A stretch of 64,000 bases of DNA, from NCBI GenBank assembly GCA_963803375.1, contig CAWDMB010000008.1, forward strand, positions 186,001 through 250,000. Direction: 5' to 3'. The translations under genes and the position numbers were made by a program. A model generated the notes under the pieces. That model worked only from the letters and a program-made list of their open reading frames with translations. It did not search any database and was not told the origin of the DNA. How positions within the stretch are numbered: position 1 is the first letter of the stretch; each line of letters begins with the position of its first letter. Shown piece by piece: positions 32,239 to 40,803 of the stretch. This stretch comes from JAOPZW01 sp963803375. GTDB lineage: Bacteria > Actinomycetota > Thermoleophilia > Solirubrobacterales > Solirubrobacteraceae.

Positions 32239-32712
32239 GTGCGATACGAGAGAATCCGTGGCATCGCGGAGCGCTACCAACGTCCGGGCTGGTTCACGAC
32301 CCACGTGTTCGACCGTGGCGTGGCGGGGCTGACCCGCATCGGGGTGAGCGTCGCTGGGTCCCGGATCTTGGAGGTCCGCGGACGCAAGACCGGCGAGCCA
32401 CGCCGCACCCCGGTCAATCTGCTGAGTTTCGAAGGCACCCGCCATCTCGTCGCGCCGCGCGGGCACACACAGTGGGTCCGCAACCTCCGGGCCCAAGGCG
32501 AGGGCCGCCTGCTCCTCGGCAGGCGGGCTGAGCACTTCACCGCGTTCGAGCTTCCCGATGACGACAAGGTCCCGATCCTGCGCGCATACCTCAAGCGTTG
32601 GAAGTGGGAGGTCGGAGCATTCTTTGGCGGGGTCGGACCGGACTCCGGCGATGACGAACTCCGCCGCATCGCACCTGATCATCCGATCTTCCGCATCGAT
32701 CCATCGGCGTAG
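32239..32712 (+). CDS. Deazaflavin (F420)-dependent nitroreductase-family protein (Ddn-like)
   Basis: This 157-residue protein belongs to the split-beta-barrel F420H2-dependent reductases found mainly in actinobacteria and chloroflexi. The core pattern LEVRGRKTGEPRRTPVNLL, then LVAPRGHTQWVRNLRA and a C-terminal HPIFRID is typical of the Ddn/DUF385 group. It starts at GTG 32239. Such proteins reduce quinones or enones with F420H2, implying that the host makes F420. Base composition looks slightly less GC-rich than in neighbours, so transfer is possible. Confidence 0.85.
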   Translation: MRYERIRGIAERYQRPGWFTTHVFDRGVAGLTRIGVSVAGSRILEVRGRKTGEPRRTPVNLLSFEGTRHLVAPRGHTQWVRNLRAQGEGRLLLGRRAEHFTAFELPDDDKVPILRAYLKRWKWEVGAFFGGVGPDSGDDELRRIAPDHPIFRIDPSA

Positions 32713-32957
32713 ACCGCAGGGACCGGCCGACCGGCTGATCACGCCCGCCGCCGCCAGCCCGAGGACCAGGTACACGACGCTGGCGGAGTCGGGACCCTCC
32801 TCCTCGAGCGTCAGGCACGACCGGCCGCCAGCAGCACGAAGCCCAGGACGACGACCAGCACCGCGAACGCGCTGATCGGCTCCCGCGACGCGTCACGCGG
32901 GTGCTGCCGCGCGGGACCTTCCGCGCGCCGATCGACGCCGATCCCGGTGCCCGCGGG
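32713..32957 (-). pseudogene. Possible broken small membrane protein (two helices in different frames)
   Basis: On the minus strand a hydrophobic helix (SAFAVLVVVLGFVLLAAGR) is encoded downstream of the MarR stop and ends at a TGA at 32811-32813. A second helix (SVVYLVLGLAAAGVI) follows in another frame after an acidic linker LTLEEEGPD. Joined, they would make a two-helix protein. No start codon precedes the first helix. It may be a decayed gene or contain a sequencing indel near 32815. No other gene is seen in the interval. Confidence 0.3.
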
Positions 32958-33470
32958 CTACGGGCGGTCGGTCTCGAGGACGTCGACCAGCCGCTGCATG
33001 ACGGCGAGCGCGGAGCGCAGCTCCGCGGCTCCGACCGCACCGCCAACGCGTTCGGCCCACGGATGCTGGACGAGCGAGATGCGGCGCACGGCCCAGTAGC
33101 CCGCGTCCGTGCAGGCCAGCAGCTTCGCGCGGCGGTGGGCCGGGTTGACGCGGTACTCGGCCAGGCCGCGATCGACGAGGAGATCCGCGATCCGCTGGAC
33201 GCCCTGCCGCGTCATGCCCATCCTGCGGGCGATCCCGGCGACGGTGCGCGGCTCGTCGAGGACGCCGCCGATCACCTGCCACCACGCGGCGGTGAGCCCG
33301 CCCTCGGCCGCCATCAGCTGGGCGGCCTCCAACAGCCGACCGTTGAGGCGGAAGGTGGTGAGGATGACGTCGGTCAGCGCCCTCCCCGCGTCCGTTCGCA
33401 GACCGGGCTCCGGCCAGCGCTCGCGCGGCGGTACCGCGGTGTCGGCGCCCGCCACGTGCTTGACGGTCAT
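32958..33470 (-). CDS. MarR-family transcriptional regulator
   Basis: This 170-residue winged-helix repressor has the MarR core RTVAGIARRMGMTRQGVQR (recognition helix) then LVDRGLAEYRVNPAHRRAK, the beta-wing. ATG 33470 overlaps the stop of the DJ-1-like gene (ATGA), so it is translated from that gene's transcript. A perfect 15-bp palindrome sits between the -35 and -10 boxes of the shared promoter and is the natural autoregulatory target. The inducer is unknown. Confidence 0.88.
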   Translation of the reverse strand: MTVKHVAGADTAVPPRERWPEPGLRTDAGRALTDVILTTFRLNGRLLEAAQLMAAEGGLTAAWWQVIGGVLDEPRTVAGIARRMGMTRQGVQRIADLLVDRGLAEYRVNPAHRRAKLLACTDAGYWAVRRISLVQHPWAERVGGAVGAAELRSALAVMQRLVDVLETDRP

Positions 33471-34099
33471 GCGGTCTGGTGGGCCTGCGAGGCCTGCACG
33501 AGCGCGGGGTAGCACGACGCGTCGCCACGATCGAAGACGCCCTCGTAAGCCTCGAGTGTCGCCTCGGGCGCCAGACCCAGGGCTCCGAGCGTCGCTCGGG
33601 CGAACTGCACGGGACTGTCCGGCCCGGCGGTGACCAGCAGGCGTTCGTCGTCGACGACCGCCCGGGCGTCCTCGTAGAGCGCGCCGCCGCCGTAGCCGCT
33701 GGCGGCGAGGTACGCCGCGGCGGCGCTGGTGTGTCGCCGATCGTCGAGGAGCCCCGCTCGGGCCAGGCCGAGCGTCGCGCCGCAGATCGCCGCGACGGGC
33801 GTGCCCGCGGCCAGGAAGCGCCTAGCGACCTCGGCGACGCTCGCGCCGCCGCCGGCGTCCCACAGGTCGGCGCCGGGCAGGATCAGCAGGTTGCCCGCGT
33901 CCGGGTCGGCGTCGGCGAGCAGCGCGTCCGGCTGGAGCCGAAGGCCGCCCATGGTCGTGACGGGATCGAGTGACTCGGCGACGCTCGAGACGTCGAACGG
34001 CGAGCCGGTGAAGCGTCCCGTGCGTAGCTCGGCGAGAAGGTGACCCGGCTCCCAGTCGGCGAGCGTGTCGTAGATGGCGACGTAGGCTGTGAGTGACAT
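33467..34099 (-). CDS. DJ-1/PfpI-superfamily protein
   Basis: This 210-residue protein of the class I glutamine-amidotransferase-like fold has the nucleophile elbow PVAAICGATLGLARAGLL with the reactive Cys, and a following HTS. The N-terminus (AYVAIYDTLADWEP) resembles the YdeA/transcription-regulator-linked branch. ATG 34099 is preferred to ATG 34108 because a promoter with TTGACA and CAGCAT boxes puts the transcript start next to it. It leads a two-gene operon with the MarR gene, so it is likely induced by the MarR ligand and may act in aldehyde or oxidative stress. Confidence 0.85.
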   Translation of the reverse strand: MSLTAYVAIYDTLADWEPGHLLAELRTGRFTGSPFDVSSVAESLDPVTTMGGLRLQPDALLADADPDAGNLLILPGADLWDAGGGASVAEVARRFLAAGTPVAAICGATLGLARAGLLDDRRHTSAAAAYLAASGYGGGALYEDARAVVDDERLLVTAGPDSPVQFARATLGALGLAPEATLEAYEGVFDRGDASCYPALVQASQAHQTA

Positions 34100-34106
34100 G
34101 GACAAC

Positions 34107-34135
34107 ATGCTGTCGTATCGACAGTAGCTTGTCAA
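34107..34135 (-). promoter_or_regulatory. Promoter with embedded MarR-type operator for the DJ-1/marR operon
   Basis: On the minus strand TTGACA (34130-34135) and CAGCAT (34107-34112) are 17 bp apart, and the -10 box ends 7 nt before ATG 34099. The perfect palindrome CTGTCG-TAT-CGACAG (34110-34124) fills most of the spacer and overlaps the -10 box, ideal for repression. Confidence 0.7.
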
Positions 34136-34396
34136 CCGCAAATGCTGCGCAGGAGCCACCGGACCGATCCGACCGCCCGCCCGTCGACGCCGGTGGGCAT
34201 CGACTGCATCGGGCCCAGCGGCCTCCTGAGGCTGCTGGTGACTCGCATCTCGGTGACGTGGGGTTGAGCGGTGCTGGTCGTTCGCTCTCATCGACCCACA
34301 GAAGGCCCGCCGGCGCACCTGCGCTACCGCGTCATCCGACCGACGGTCTTCGTCTCGCCGTGCATGGCAGCTTCGAGCGTCCTCGCCCCGTCCGCC
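34136..34396. other. Intergenic region without recognised gene
   Basis: The stretch between the DJ-1 promoter and the efflux-pump stop codon shows no convincing gene on either strand and no clear promoter. Its composition is less extreme in GC than that of nearby genes. Confidence 0.4.
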
Positions 34397-35875
34397 CTAC
34401 GTCGCCTCCGACAGCGCCGCCTCCATCCGCTGCTGGTCGTCCGCGGCCGGCGCCCCGGCCGGCGAGCGCAGGACCACGACGGCGATCGCGAGGGCGACGG
34501 CCACGAGCCCGGCGCCGATCAGGTAGGCGAGGTGGTAGCCGCTGTTGAGCGCGGCCGCCTGCGCGGTGCCGTCGGCCAGCAGGCTGTCGGTGCGCTCGGT
34601 CGCCAGCGTGGCGAGCACGGCGAGGCCGATGGCGCCGCCGACCTGGACGCTCGTGTTGACCAGGCCCGAGGCCAGACCGGAGTCCTGCGGCGTGGCGCCC
34701 GACATCGCGAGCGTCATGAGCGCCGGGAAGCCGAGGCCGGCACCGGCGCCGAAGAGCAGCATCGGCGGCAGGATGTCGGTCACGTAGGTGCCGTCGACCG
34801 GCGTGCGGGCGAAGAGCACCAGCCCGACGCCGATCGCCAGCAGGCTCGGCAGGAGCATCGCCTTGGGGCCGATGCGCATCGCCAGCGGACCCGAGACGCG
34901 CAGCGACATGATGCCCATGACGATCGTCGCGGGCAGGAAGGCCAGGCCGACCCCGAGCGCGTCGTAGCCAAGGATGCCCTGGACGTACAGAGCGCCCAGG
35001 AAGAACATCCCGAACATCCCGACGACGAGCAGCGCCTGCACGAGGTTCGCGCCCGCGACGTTGCGCGAGCGGAACAGGCGCAGCGGCATGAGCGGGGTGG
35101 CGATGCGCGCCTGGCGGGCGACGAAGGCGACCAGCAGGGCGACGGCGACGGCGCCGAGCCCGAGCGTGCTCGTCGAGCCCCAGCCGCGCTCGGAGACCTG
35201 CAGGATCGTGTACACGCCGAGCATGAGCCCGGCGGTCAGCAGGACGGCGCCGGGGATGTCGGCGCCCGCCTTCAGGCCGATGCCCGGGCGGTCCTCGACG
35301 AGTCGCCGTGCCAGCAGCGCGGTGGCGATGCCGACCGGCACGTTGATGAGGAAGATCCAGTGCCAGCTGATGGCCTGGGTGATGACGCCGCCGGCGAGCA
35401 GCCCGATCGAGCCGCCGGCCGAGGCGACGAAGCCATAGACGCCGATCGCCTTGGCCTGCTCGCGCGGGTTGGGGAACATCGTGACGATCATGCCCAGCAC
35501 GACGGCGGAGCTGAGGGCGCCGCCGACGCCCTGGACGAACCGCGCGCCGATCAGCAGGCCCTGGCTCTGGGCCATCGCACAGGCCGCCGAGGCGACGGTG
35601 AAGATCGCCAGGCCGATGAGGAAGATGCGCCGCTGGCCGATGAGGTCGCCGATGCGACCCGAGAGCAGCAGCAGCCCGCCGAAGGCGATCAGGTACGCGT
35701 TGACCACCCAGGCGAGGTCGCTCTGGGAGAAGCCGAGGTCGCCCTGGATCGAGGGCAGCGCAACGTTCACGATCGTCGCGTCGAGGACGATCATGAGCAC
35801 GCCCGCGCAGAGGACGTACAGCGCCAGCCAGCGGGTGCGCTCGTTCGTCGTCGGTGTGGTCCGGTGCTCGGCCAT
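34397..35875 (-). CDS. MFS drug efflux transporter, DHA2 (EmrB/QacA) family
   Basis: This 492-residue, 14-helix proton antiporter has helix 1 with the family motif LDATIVNVALPSIQGDLGFS (about residues 25-44), motif A as GRIGDLIGQRRIF and the antiporter motif C region FVASAGGSIGLLAGG. The start at ATG 35875 is chosen because the alternative at 35893 adds residues not typical of the family and overlaps promoter-like sequence. It is divergent from an HxlR-type regulator across a 78-bp AT-rich gap with repeats, so that regulator probably controls it. Substrates are unknown. Confidence 0.9.
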   Translation of the reverse strand: MAEHRTTPTTNERTRWLALYVLCAGVLMIVLDATIVNVALPSIQGDLGFSQSDLAWVVNAYLIAFGGLLLLSGRIGDLIGQRRIFLIGLAIFTVASAACAMAQSQGLLIGARFVQGVGGALSSAVVLGMIVTMFPNPREQAKAIGVYGFVASAGGSIGLLAGGVITQAISWHWIFLINVPVGIATALLARRLVEDRPGIGLKAGADIPGAVLLTAGLMLGVYTILQVSERGWGSTSTLGLGAVAVALLVAFVARQARIATPLMPLRLFRSRNVAGANLVQALLVVGMFGMFFLGALYVQGILGYDALGVGLAFLPATIVMGIMSLRVSGPLAMRIGPKAMLLPSLLAIGVGLVLFARTPVDGTYVTDILPPMLLFGAGAGLGFPALMTLAMSGATPQDSGLASGLVNTSVQVGGAIGLAVLATLATERTDSLLADGTAQAAALNSGYHLAYLIGAGLVAVALAIAVVVLRSPAGAPAADDQQRMEAALSEAT

Positions 35876-35953
35876 TGCCGGGAGTGATACCACACCATTG
35901 GAAAATCAAACCATTAGATTTGACATTCGTACCGCTTTCGTTAGCCTGGCCAC
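35876..35953. promoter_or_regulatory. AT-rich divergent promoter/operator region
   Basis: For the plus-strand regulator, TTGACA (35920-35925) and TAGCCT (35942-35947) are 16 bp apart and the -10 box ends 6 nt before ATG 35954. Near the efflux gene are two copies of CCATT(G/A)G (35895 and 35911) and an inverted repeat AAATC-N9-GATTT, likely operator elements. The region is strikingly AT-rich for this genome. Confidence 0.65.
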
Positions 35954-36628
35954 ATGGCGACGAAGCGGACATACGGCGATGTCTGCGGCGTGGCCCGCGC
36001 GCTGGACCTCGTCGGCGAGCGCTGGGCCCTGCTCGTCGTCCGCGAGCTGCTCCTCGGCCCCAAGCGCTTCACCGACCTGCGCGCCGACCTTCCGCACGTC
36101 GGCCCCGACGTCCTCGCGCAACGCCTGCGCGACCTCGCCGACGCGGGCGTCGTCCGGCGCCGCCGCCTGCCGCCGCCGGCCGCCTCGCAGGTCTACGAGC
36201 TGACCGACCTCGGCGCCGAGCTCGAGCCGGTGATCATGGCCCTCGGCCGCTGGGGCGCGACGCTTCCGCTGCCCTCGAGCGAGCTGGCGATGAGCTTCGA
36301 CGCCCACATCCTGAGCCTGCGCACGCTCTTCGACCCCCACCGCGCGGAGGGCCTGCGCGCAAGTGTGGAGCTGCGGCTCGGCGCGCAGCGCTTCCATGCG
36401 GAGGTGGCCGACGGGCGCTTCGCCATCGAGCGCGGCGAGGCGCCCGCGGCCGACGCGGTGCTCGTGGCGGACCCGGGCACGCTGATCGCGCTGGCCCACG
36501 GCCGCGTCGAGCTCGACGAGGCCCTGCAGAGGGGGGATCTTGCGATCGAGGGCGATCGCCAGATCGCCGCGCGCTTCCTCGGCCTCTTCCCGCTGCCCGA
36601 GTGCGCCATCGCCGCTGCGCCCGCGTGA
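35954..36628 (+). CDS. HxlR-type transcriptional regulator fused to an SCP2-like domain
   Basis: This 224-residue protein has an N-terminal winged helix of the HxlR type (about 10-100; GVARALDLVGERWALLVVRE and GPKRFTDLRADLPHVGPDV). A C-terminal SCP2-like segment follows (about 125-215; ADAVLVADPGTLIALAHGR and LQRGDLAIEGD). The SCP2 fold binds hydrophobic ligands, so it may be the sensor for compounds exported by the divergent efflux pump. The conserved Cys of redox-type HxlR proteins is present near residue 10 (DVCGVAR). Transcription is probably leaderless from a strong promoter. Confidence 0.85.
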   Translation: MATKRTYGDVCGVARALDLVGERWALLVVRELLLGPKRFTDLRADLPHVGPDVLAQRLRDLADAGVVRRRRLPPPAASQVYELTDLGAELEPVIMALGRWGATLPLPSSELAMSFDAHILSLRTLFDPHRAEGLRASVELRLGAQRFHAEVADGRFAIERGEAPAADAVLVADPGTLIALAHGRVELDEALQRGDLAIEGDRQIAARFLGLFPLPECAIAAAPA

Positions 36629-36713
36629 GGTCGACGTCGCCGTTGGGGCCGCTGCGGTGGGTGCAGGCCGACGGCGGCAGACGCCGGGCTGTAGATCGTG
36701 AGTTGTGGCCCCG

Positions 36714-38081
36714 TCAGCCCTTGACGACGCCGAGCGGGACGAGCTGCGCCACGCGGCCGGCGAGCCCAGCCTGCTCGACCACGGCGACGACTCGCTCGAC
36801 GTCCTTGTAGGCGAACGGCGCCTCCTCGGCCAAGCCGCGGTTGGACGGGCAGCGCACGACGATCCCTTGGGCCTCGAGGCGCCGGCGCAGCTCGGCCCCG
36901 GTGATCTCGCGGCGTGCTCGGACGCGGCTCATCCGGCGCCCGGCGCCGTGGCAGGCGGTCCCGAACGAGCGCTCCATCGCCCCCTGGCGGCCGGCGAGCA
37001 CGAAGCTGCTGGTGCCCATGCTGCCGGGGATGAAGACGGGCTGGCCGACCGCGCGGTAGGCCGTCGGGATCTCGTCGGAGCCGGGCGGGAAGGCGCGCGT
37101 GGCGCCCTTGCGGTGCACACACAGGATGCGGTCGTGGTGGCGCTCGAGCTTGGCGACGTTGTGAGCTACGTCGTAGACCTGGCGCGTCTCGCGGGACACC
37201 TGCGCTCCGAGGACCCGAGCGATCGCCTCGCGCACGCGATGAGCGAGCGTGGCACGGTTGGCGAACGCGAAGTTCGCCGCTGCGGCCATCGCGCCCATGT
37301 ATCTCCGGCCCTCCGGGGAGGACAGCGGCGTGCAGGCGAGCTGGCCGTCGGGGAGCGTGATGCCATAGCGGGCCAGCGCGGCATCCATGCCATGCACGTG
37401 GTCGGTGCACACCTGATGGCCCAAGCCGCGTGAGCCCGAGTGGATCAGCACCGTCACCTGGCCCCGGCGCAGCCCGAAGGCCGCGGCGGACTGCGGATCA
37501 ACGATCTCCGCGACGCGTTGGACCTCGAGGAAGTGGTTGCCCGAGCCGAGCGTGCCAAGCTGATCGGCGCCGCGCGCGCGGGCGCGCTCGGAGACGCCGG
37601 TGGGGTCGGCCCCGGGTAGGCAGCCGCCCGACTCGGTGTGCTCGACGTCCCGCGGCGTGCCGATGCCATGCTCGGAGAACAGCACGCTCGGTCCGTCGAC
37701 GAGCACGCGATCCAAGGCGCCGTGGGCGAGGTGCAAGGAGCCGCCATAGCCGGTGCCAACGGGCACTCGCCGGAAGATCTCGTGGACGAGCGACTCGATG
37801 CGCCCGTCGAGCTCGGCGGCGGTCAGCGGCAGGGCGAGCAGGCGCACGCCGCAGTTGATGTCGTAGCCCACCCCGCCCGGGGAGATCACCCCGCCGGGCG
37901 GCTCTGTCGCGGCCACGCCCCCGACCGGGAAGCCATAGCCCTGATGGATGTCGGGCATCGCGAGCGCCGCTTCGCGGATGCCGGGCAGCGTGGCGACATT
38001 CTGGAGCTGCTCCAACGACCGGTCGGCGGCAATCTGTTCGATCAGCTCCACATAGGCGAAGACCCGCGCGGGGACGCGCAT
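36714..38081 (-). CDS. rtcB: RNA-splicing ligase RtcB; N-terminal end affected by a frameshift
   Basis: This GTP- and Mn2+-dependent RNA ligase joins 2',3'-cyclic phosphate (or 3'-phosphate) to 5'-OH ends in tRNA splicing or repair of cleaved RNA. The body is intact: AMPDIHQGYGFPVGG, GVGYDINCGVRLL with the metal Cys, LGSGNHFLEV, HSGSRGLGHQV, and ACHGAGRRMSR with the His that becomes guanylylated. From ATG 38081 it has 455 residues and starts at MRVPARVFAY. Family members usually have about 25 more residues; these are encoded just upstream in another frame from ATG 38166 (ending LDDALWEIP), with one extra C in the CCC at 38098-38100. Either a real mutation or a sequence error shifted the frame. 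Confidence 0.9.
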   Translation of the reverse strand: MRVPARVFAYVELIEQIAADRSLEQLQNVATLPGIREAALAMPDIHQGYGFPVGGVAATEPPGGVISPGGVGYDINCGVRLLALPLTAAELDGRIESLVHEIFRRVPVGTGYGGSLHLAHGALDRVLVDGPSVLFSEHGIGTPRDVEHTESGGCLPGADPTGVSERARARGADQLGTLGSGNHFLEVQRVAEIVDPQSAAAFGLRRGQVTVLIHSGSRGLGHQVCTDHVHGMDAALARYGITLPDGQLACTPLSSPEGRRYMGAMAAAANFAFANRATLAHRVREAIARVLGAQVSRETRQVYDVAHNVAKLERHHDRILCVHRKGATRAFPPGSDEIPTAYRAVGQPVFIPGSMGTSSFVLAGRQGAMERSFGTACHGAGRRMSRVRARREITGAELRRRLEAQGIVVRCPSNRGLAEEAPFAYKDVERVVAVVEQAGLAGRVAQLVPLGVVKG

Positions 38082-38166
38082 GTCGCCGTGCGCCGGCGGG
38101 AATCTCCCACAGCGCGTCGTCCAGGCGCCGTAACGCGCCCGCGCCCGCGGTTGTCGCCTCAGCCAT

Positions 38167-38499
38167 CGTCGGCCCCAGACACCGAGCATCAACCTCGCCG
38201 ACAACCGTCGCACCGTGCTCGACGGCCAGGCGAGATGCGAGCCACCCTCCAGTTCGGGCCCACATCAAAGCGCCTTCCCGAGGCGCGCGCATCCGCGGCG
38301 GATACGCCGCCGCCTTACGGGAGATCTACCGATGCGCCCGGCCGGCTGCGGACGGTCCGTAATCCGCCCCGCCCGGATGTGGACGCCGCCGGATGTCATG
38401 AAGGCCACGGGCGCGGACGATGGCGATGCTGGCCGCGTCTCGGTGGAGGTGGGCGATGAGCGTGGTGACGATCGGCGCGATCAAGACGGACTTCGGGCG
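38167..38499. other. Intergenic region without recognised gene
   Basis: The interval between the rtcB region and the PRPP synthetase gene has no supported gene. It holds one tight stem-loop, GCGGCG-GATA-CGCCGC (38295-38310), and frames open in several directions without family motifs. Promoters for both flanking genes are expected here but no strong boxes stand out. Confidence 0.4.
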
Positions 38500-39462
38500 A
38501 TGGCGCTGCGACTGAGGGATCTTGCGACCGCGTCGCGCGCCGACGCGCCCGCGCCCAGGGGACGGCGCGCTGCGGCGGCGGCCGCGTGGGTGCTCGTGCT
38601 GCGCGGGCAAGAACGCTTCACGCGCGGCGAGGGCCCGGCAGCGATCGAGCGCGTGGCAATCGGCCGGTTCGCCAACGGGGAGCTCCACGTCGAGGTGCCC
38701 GCCGGTGTGGACGGGTGCCGCTGCGTCGTGGTGGGCTCGATCGCCCCGCCGGCGGGCAACCTCGAACGGCTCACGCTGCTCGCTCACGCCCTGCGCCGCG
38801 CGGGAGCGGACCGGGTCGTCGCGCTGGTGCCCTACCTGGCGTACGCGCGCCAGGACCGGGCCCGGCCGACGGAGAGTCTCGGCCTGGCCTGGGTGGGAGA
38901 GCTGTTGTGCGCCAGCGGGATCGACGAGGTCGTCTGCGTCGACGCCCACAGCGACCTGGCGGGCGACGTGCTCGGGATACCGATCAGGTCCTTGTCGCCC
39001 GCCCCGCTGTTGGCCGACGCGTTGCCAGGCCGGTGGCGCGAGGGGGTCACGTTCGTCGCCCCCGACGAGGGAGCAATCGCGAGGTGCGGCGCCGTCGCCG
39101 CGGCCGCCGGGGCCGGTGGCCCGATCGTGTGGGTGCGCAAGCGCCGGACGCCAGCGGGCGTCGAGCACCTCGGGATCGTCGGCTCCCCAGGGCAACGCGC
39201 GCTCGTCGTCGACGACATTCTCGACACCGGCGGCACGGTCGCGTCGTGCTGCCGGCATCTGGCCGCTGCCGGAGTGAAGGAGGTCGGCGTCGTGGCGACG
39301 CACGGCCTGTTCACCGGCGAGTGCTGGCACACGCTGCTGCGCCACGGGGCGCGGCGGTGCTGGATCACCGACACGGTCCTCTCCAGGCGCCGACCGCCGG
39401 AGGCCGAGGTGGTGCCGGTCGCGTCGCTGCTCGCGCCCGCTCTGGCCGGCGTTCCTGGCTGA
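38500..39462 (+). CDS. Ribose-phosphate pyrophosphokinase (PRPP synthetase)-like protein
   Basis: This 320-residue protein of the PRPP synthetase family makes PRPP from ribose 5-phosphate and ATP. It has the recognisable core FANGELHVEVP, ALVPYLAYARQDRARPTES, VVCVDAHSDLAGDVLGIPI and the PRPP-binding loop ALVVDDILDTGGTV. It is divergent from housekeeping Prs: the N-terminal 45 residues are Ala/Arg-rich and unlike the family, and some allosteric regions are altered. Together with the adjacent phosphoribosyltransferase fusion it looks like an accessory, perhaps stress-linked, copy. ATG 38500 is the first plausible start; GTG 38590 is an alternative. Confidence 0.85.
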   Translation: MALRLRDLATASRADAPAPRGRRAAAAAAWVLVLRGQERFTRGEGPAAIERVAIGRFANGELHVEVPAGVDGCRCVVVGSIAPPAGNLERLTLLAHALRRAGADRVVALVPYLAYARQDRARPTESLGLAWVGELLCASGIDEVVCVDAHSDLAGDVLGIPIRSLSPAPLLADALPGRWREGVTFVAPDEGAIARCGAVAAAAGAGGPIVWVRKRRTPAGVEHLGIVGSPGQRALVVDDILDTGGTVASCCRHLAAAGVKEVGVVATHGLFTGECWHTLLRHGARRCWITDTVLSRRRPPEAEVVPVASLLAPALAGVPG

Positions 39463-39477
39463 GTGAGAGGAAACGTC

Positions 39478-40803
39478 ATGCTGGACGTAGCCACGCGGAG
39501 GTTCGCCGACCGCCACGCCGCCGGGCGGGAGCTGGCTGAGCGCCTCGGGCCGCTGGCCGCCGAGGAGCCGGTGGTAGTGGGGTTGGCGCGGGGCGGCGTA
39601 CCCGTCGCGTACGAGGTCGCGCACGCGCTGGGCGCACCGCTCGATGTGCTGGTCGTGCGCAAGATCGGTGCGCCGGACAACCAGGAGTACGGGATCGGCG
39701 CGGTCGCCGAGGACGACGTGCGTTTGCTCAACGAGTGGGCGGTCCGCCGGCTGTGCGTCAGCCACGAGGAGCTGGAGGCCGCGATCGGCCGCGCGCGCGC
39801 CGAGATCGATGCGCGCGTCGAGCGCTACCGCGGCCGGCGGCCCCGGGTGGACGTCGAGGGGCGCACCGTGATCGTCGTCGACGACGGCCTGGCCACCGGC
39901 GGCACCGCGCGGGCGGCTGTGCGCGCCGTGCGAGGGCGCCATCCGCGCCGCGTCATCCTCGCGGTGCCGGTCGGGTCGCCCGAGACGGTGGCGGCGCTGC
40001 GCGAGGAAGCCGACGAGGTCGTCTGTTTGTTGGAGCCCGAGGCGCTGATGGCGGTCGGCGCCTGGTACGAGGACTTCAGCCCGACGCGCGACGAGCAGGT
40101 CATCGGATTGCTGGCGGGCGCAGCGGTCGATCCGCCTGTTCGCCGCGCGAGCGTGCGCGAGGTGCTCATTCCGCTCGGGCCGGCCGGCGAGATCGTGGGT
40201 GACCTGGTCGTGCCCGAACCAGCGCGCGGGCATGTGCTCTTCGCCCACGGCAGTGGCAGCAGCCGCCGCAGCCCGCGCAATCGCCAGGTGGCCGCGGTCC
40301 TGAACGGTCATGGGCTGGCGACGTTGCTGGCGGACCTGCTGACGCTCGATGAGGAGCTCGACCGCGCCAAGGTCTTCGACATTCCGCTGCTGGCCGGGCG
40401 CCTTGTCGCGGCCACGGCCTGGGCGCGTTCCGAGCCGCGGGTCGCGGCGCTGCCAATCGGCTATTTCGGCGCCAGTACCGGTGCTGGCGCCGCCCTGTGG
40501 GCCGCGGCCGAGCTGGGCGATCAGATCGGCGCGGTCGTCTCGCGCGGCGGGCGCCCCGACCTCGCCGCCCCGCGGCTGGGCGACGTGCGGGCGCCGACGC
40601 TGCTGATCGTCGGCAGCCACGACGAGGTCGTGCTCGAGCTCAACCGGGAGGCCCACGAGGAGATGCGGGCCCCGTGCGCGCTGGCCATCGTACCCGGCGC
40701 CACGCACCTGTTCGAAGAGCCCGGAGCGCTGGAGGAGGTCTCCGACCTCGCCGCCGACTGGTTCGAACAGCACCTCGTCCCGACCGCCACGGGCGCTGCA
40801 TGA
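39478..40803 (+). CDS. Phosphoribosyltransferase fused to a dienelactone-hydrolase-like alpha/beta hydrolase
   Basis: This 441-residue two-domain protein has an N-terminal PRTase domain (about 1-215) with GGVPVAYEVAHALGAPLDV, VRKIGAPDNQEYGIGA and the PRPP loop VIVVDDGLATGGTA. The C-terminal hydrolase (about 225-435) has the oxyanion part VLFAHGSGSSRRSPRN, the nucleophile GASTG (about residue 332), the Asp in VGSHDEV and the His in GATHLFEEP, so its triad is complete. ATG 39478 has GAGAGG 7 nt upstream. The fused architecture is known in many bacteria but has no established function. It starts 15 bp after the PRPP synthetase gene, implying PRPP made by that enzyme is its substrate. Confidence 0.88.
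   Translation: MLDVATRRFADRHAAGRELAERLGPLAAEEPVVVGLARGGVPVAYEVAHALGAPLDVLVVRKIGAPDNQEYGIGAVAEDDVRLLNEWAVRRLCVSHEELEAAIGRARAEIDARVERYRGRRPRVDVEGRTVIVVDDGLATGGTARAAVRAVRGRHPRRVILAVPVGSPETVAALREEADEVVCLLEPEALMAVGAWYEDFSPTRDEQVIGLLAGAAVDPPVRRASVREVLIPLGPAGEIVGDLVVPEPARGHVLFAHGSGSSRRSPRNRQVAAVLNGHGLATLLADLLTLDEELDRAKVFDIPLLAGRLVAATAWARSEPRVAALPIGYFGASTGAGAALWAAAELGDQIGAVVSRGGRPDLAAPRLGDVRAPTLLIVGSHDEVVLELNREAHEEMRAPCALAIVPGATHLFEEPGALEEVSDLAADWFEQHLVPTATGAA

Noticed and set aside
38439..38516. Short peptide VTIGAIKTDF considered a remnant of archaeal-type fructose-bisphosphate aldolase/phosphatase
   Set aside because: Only about a dozen residues resemble the family start and a stop follows at once; chance is likelier.
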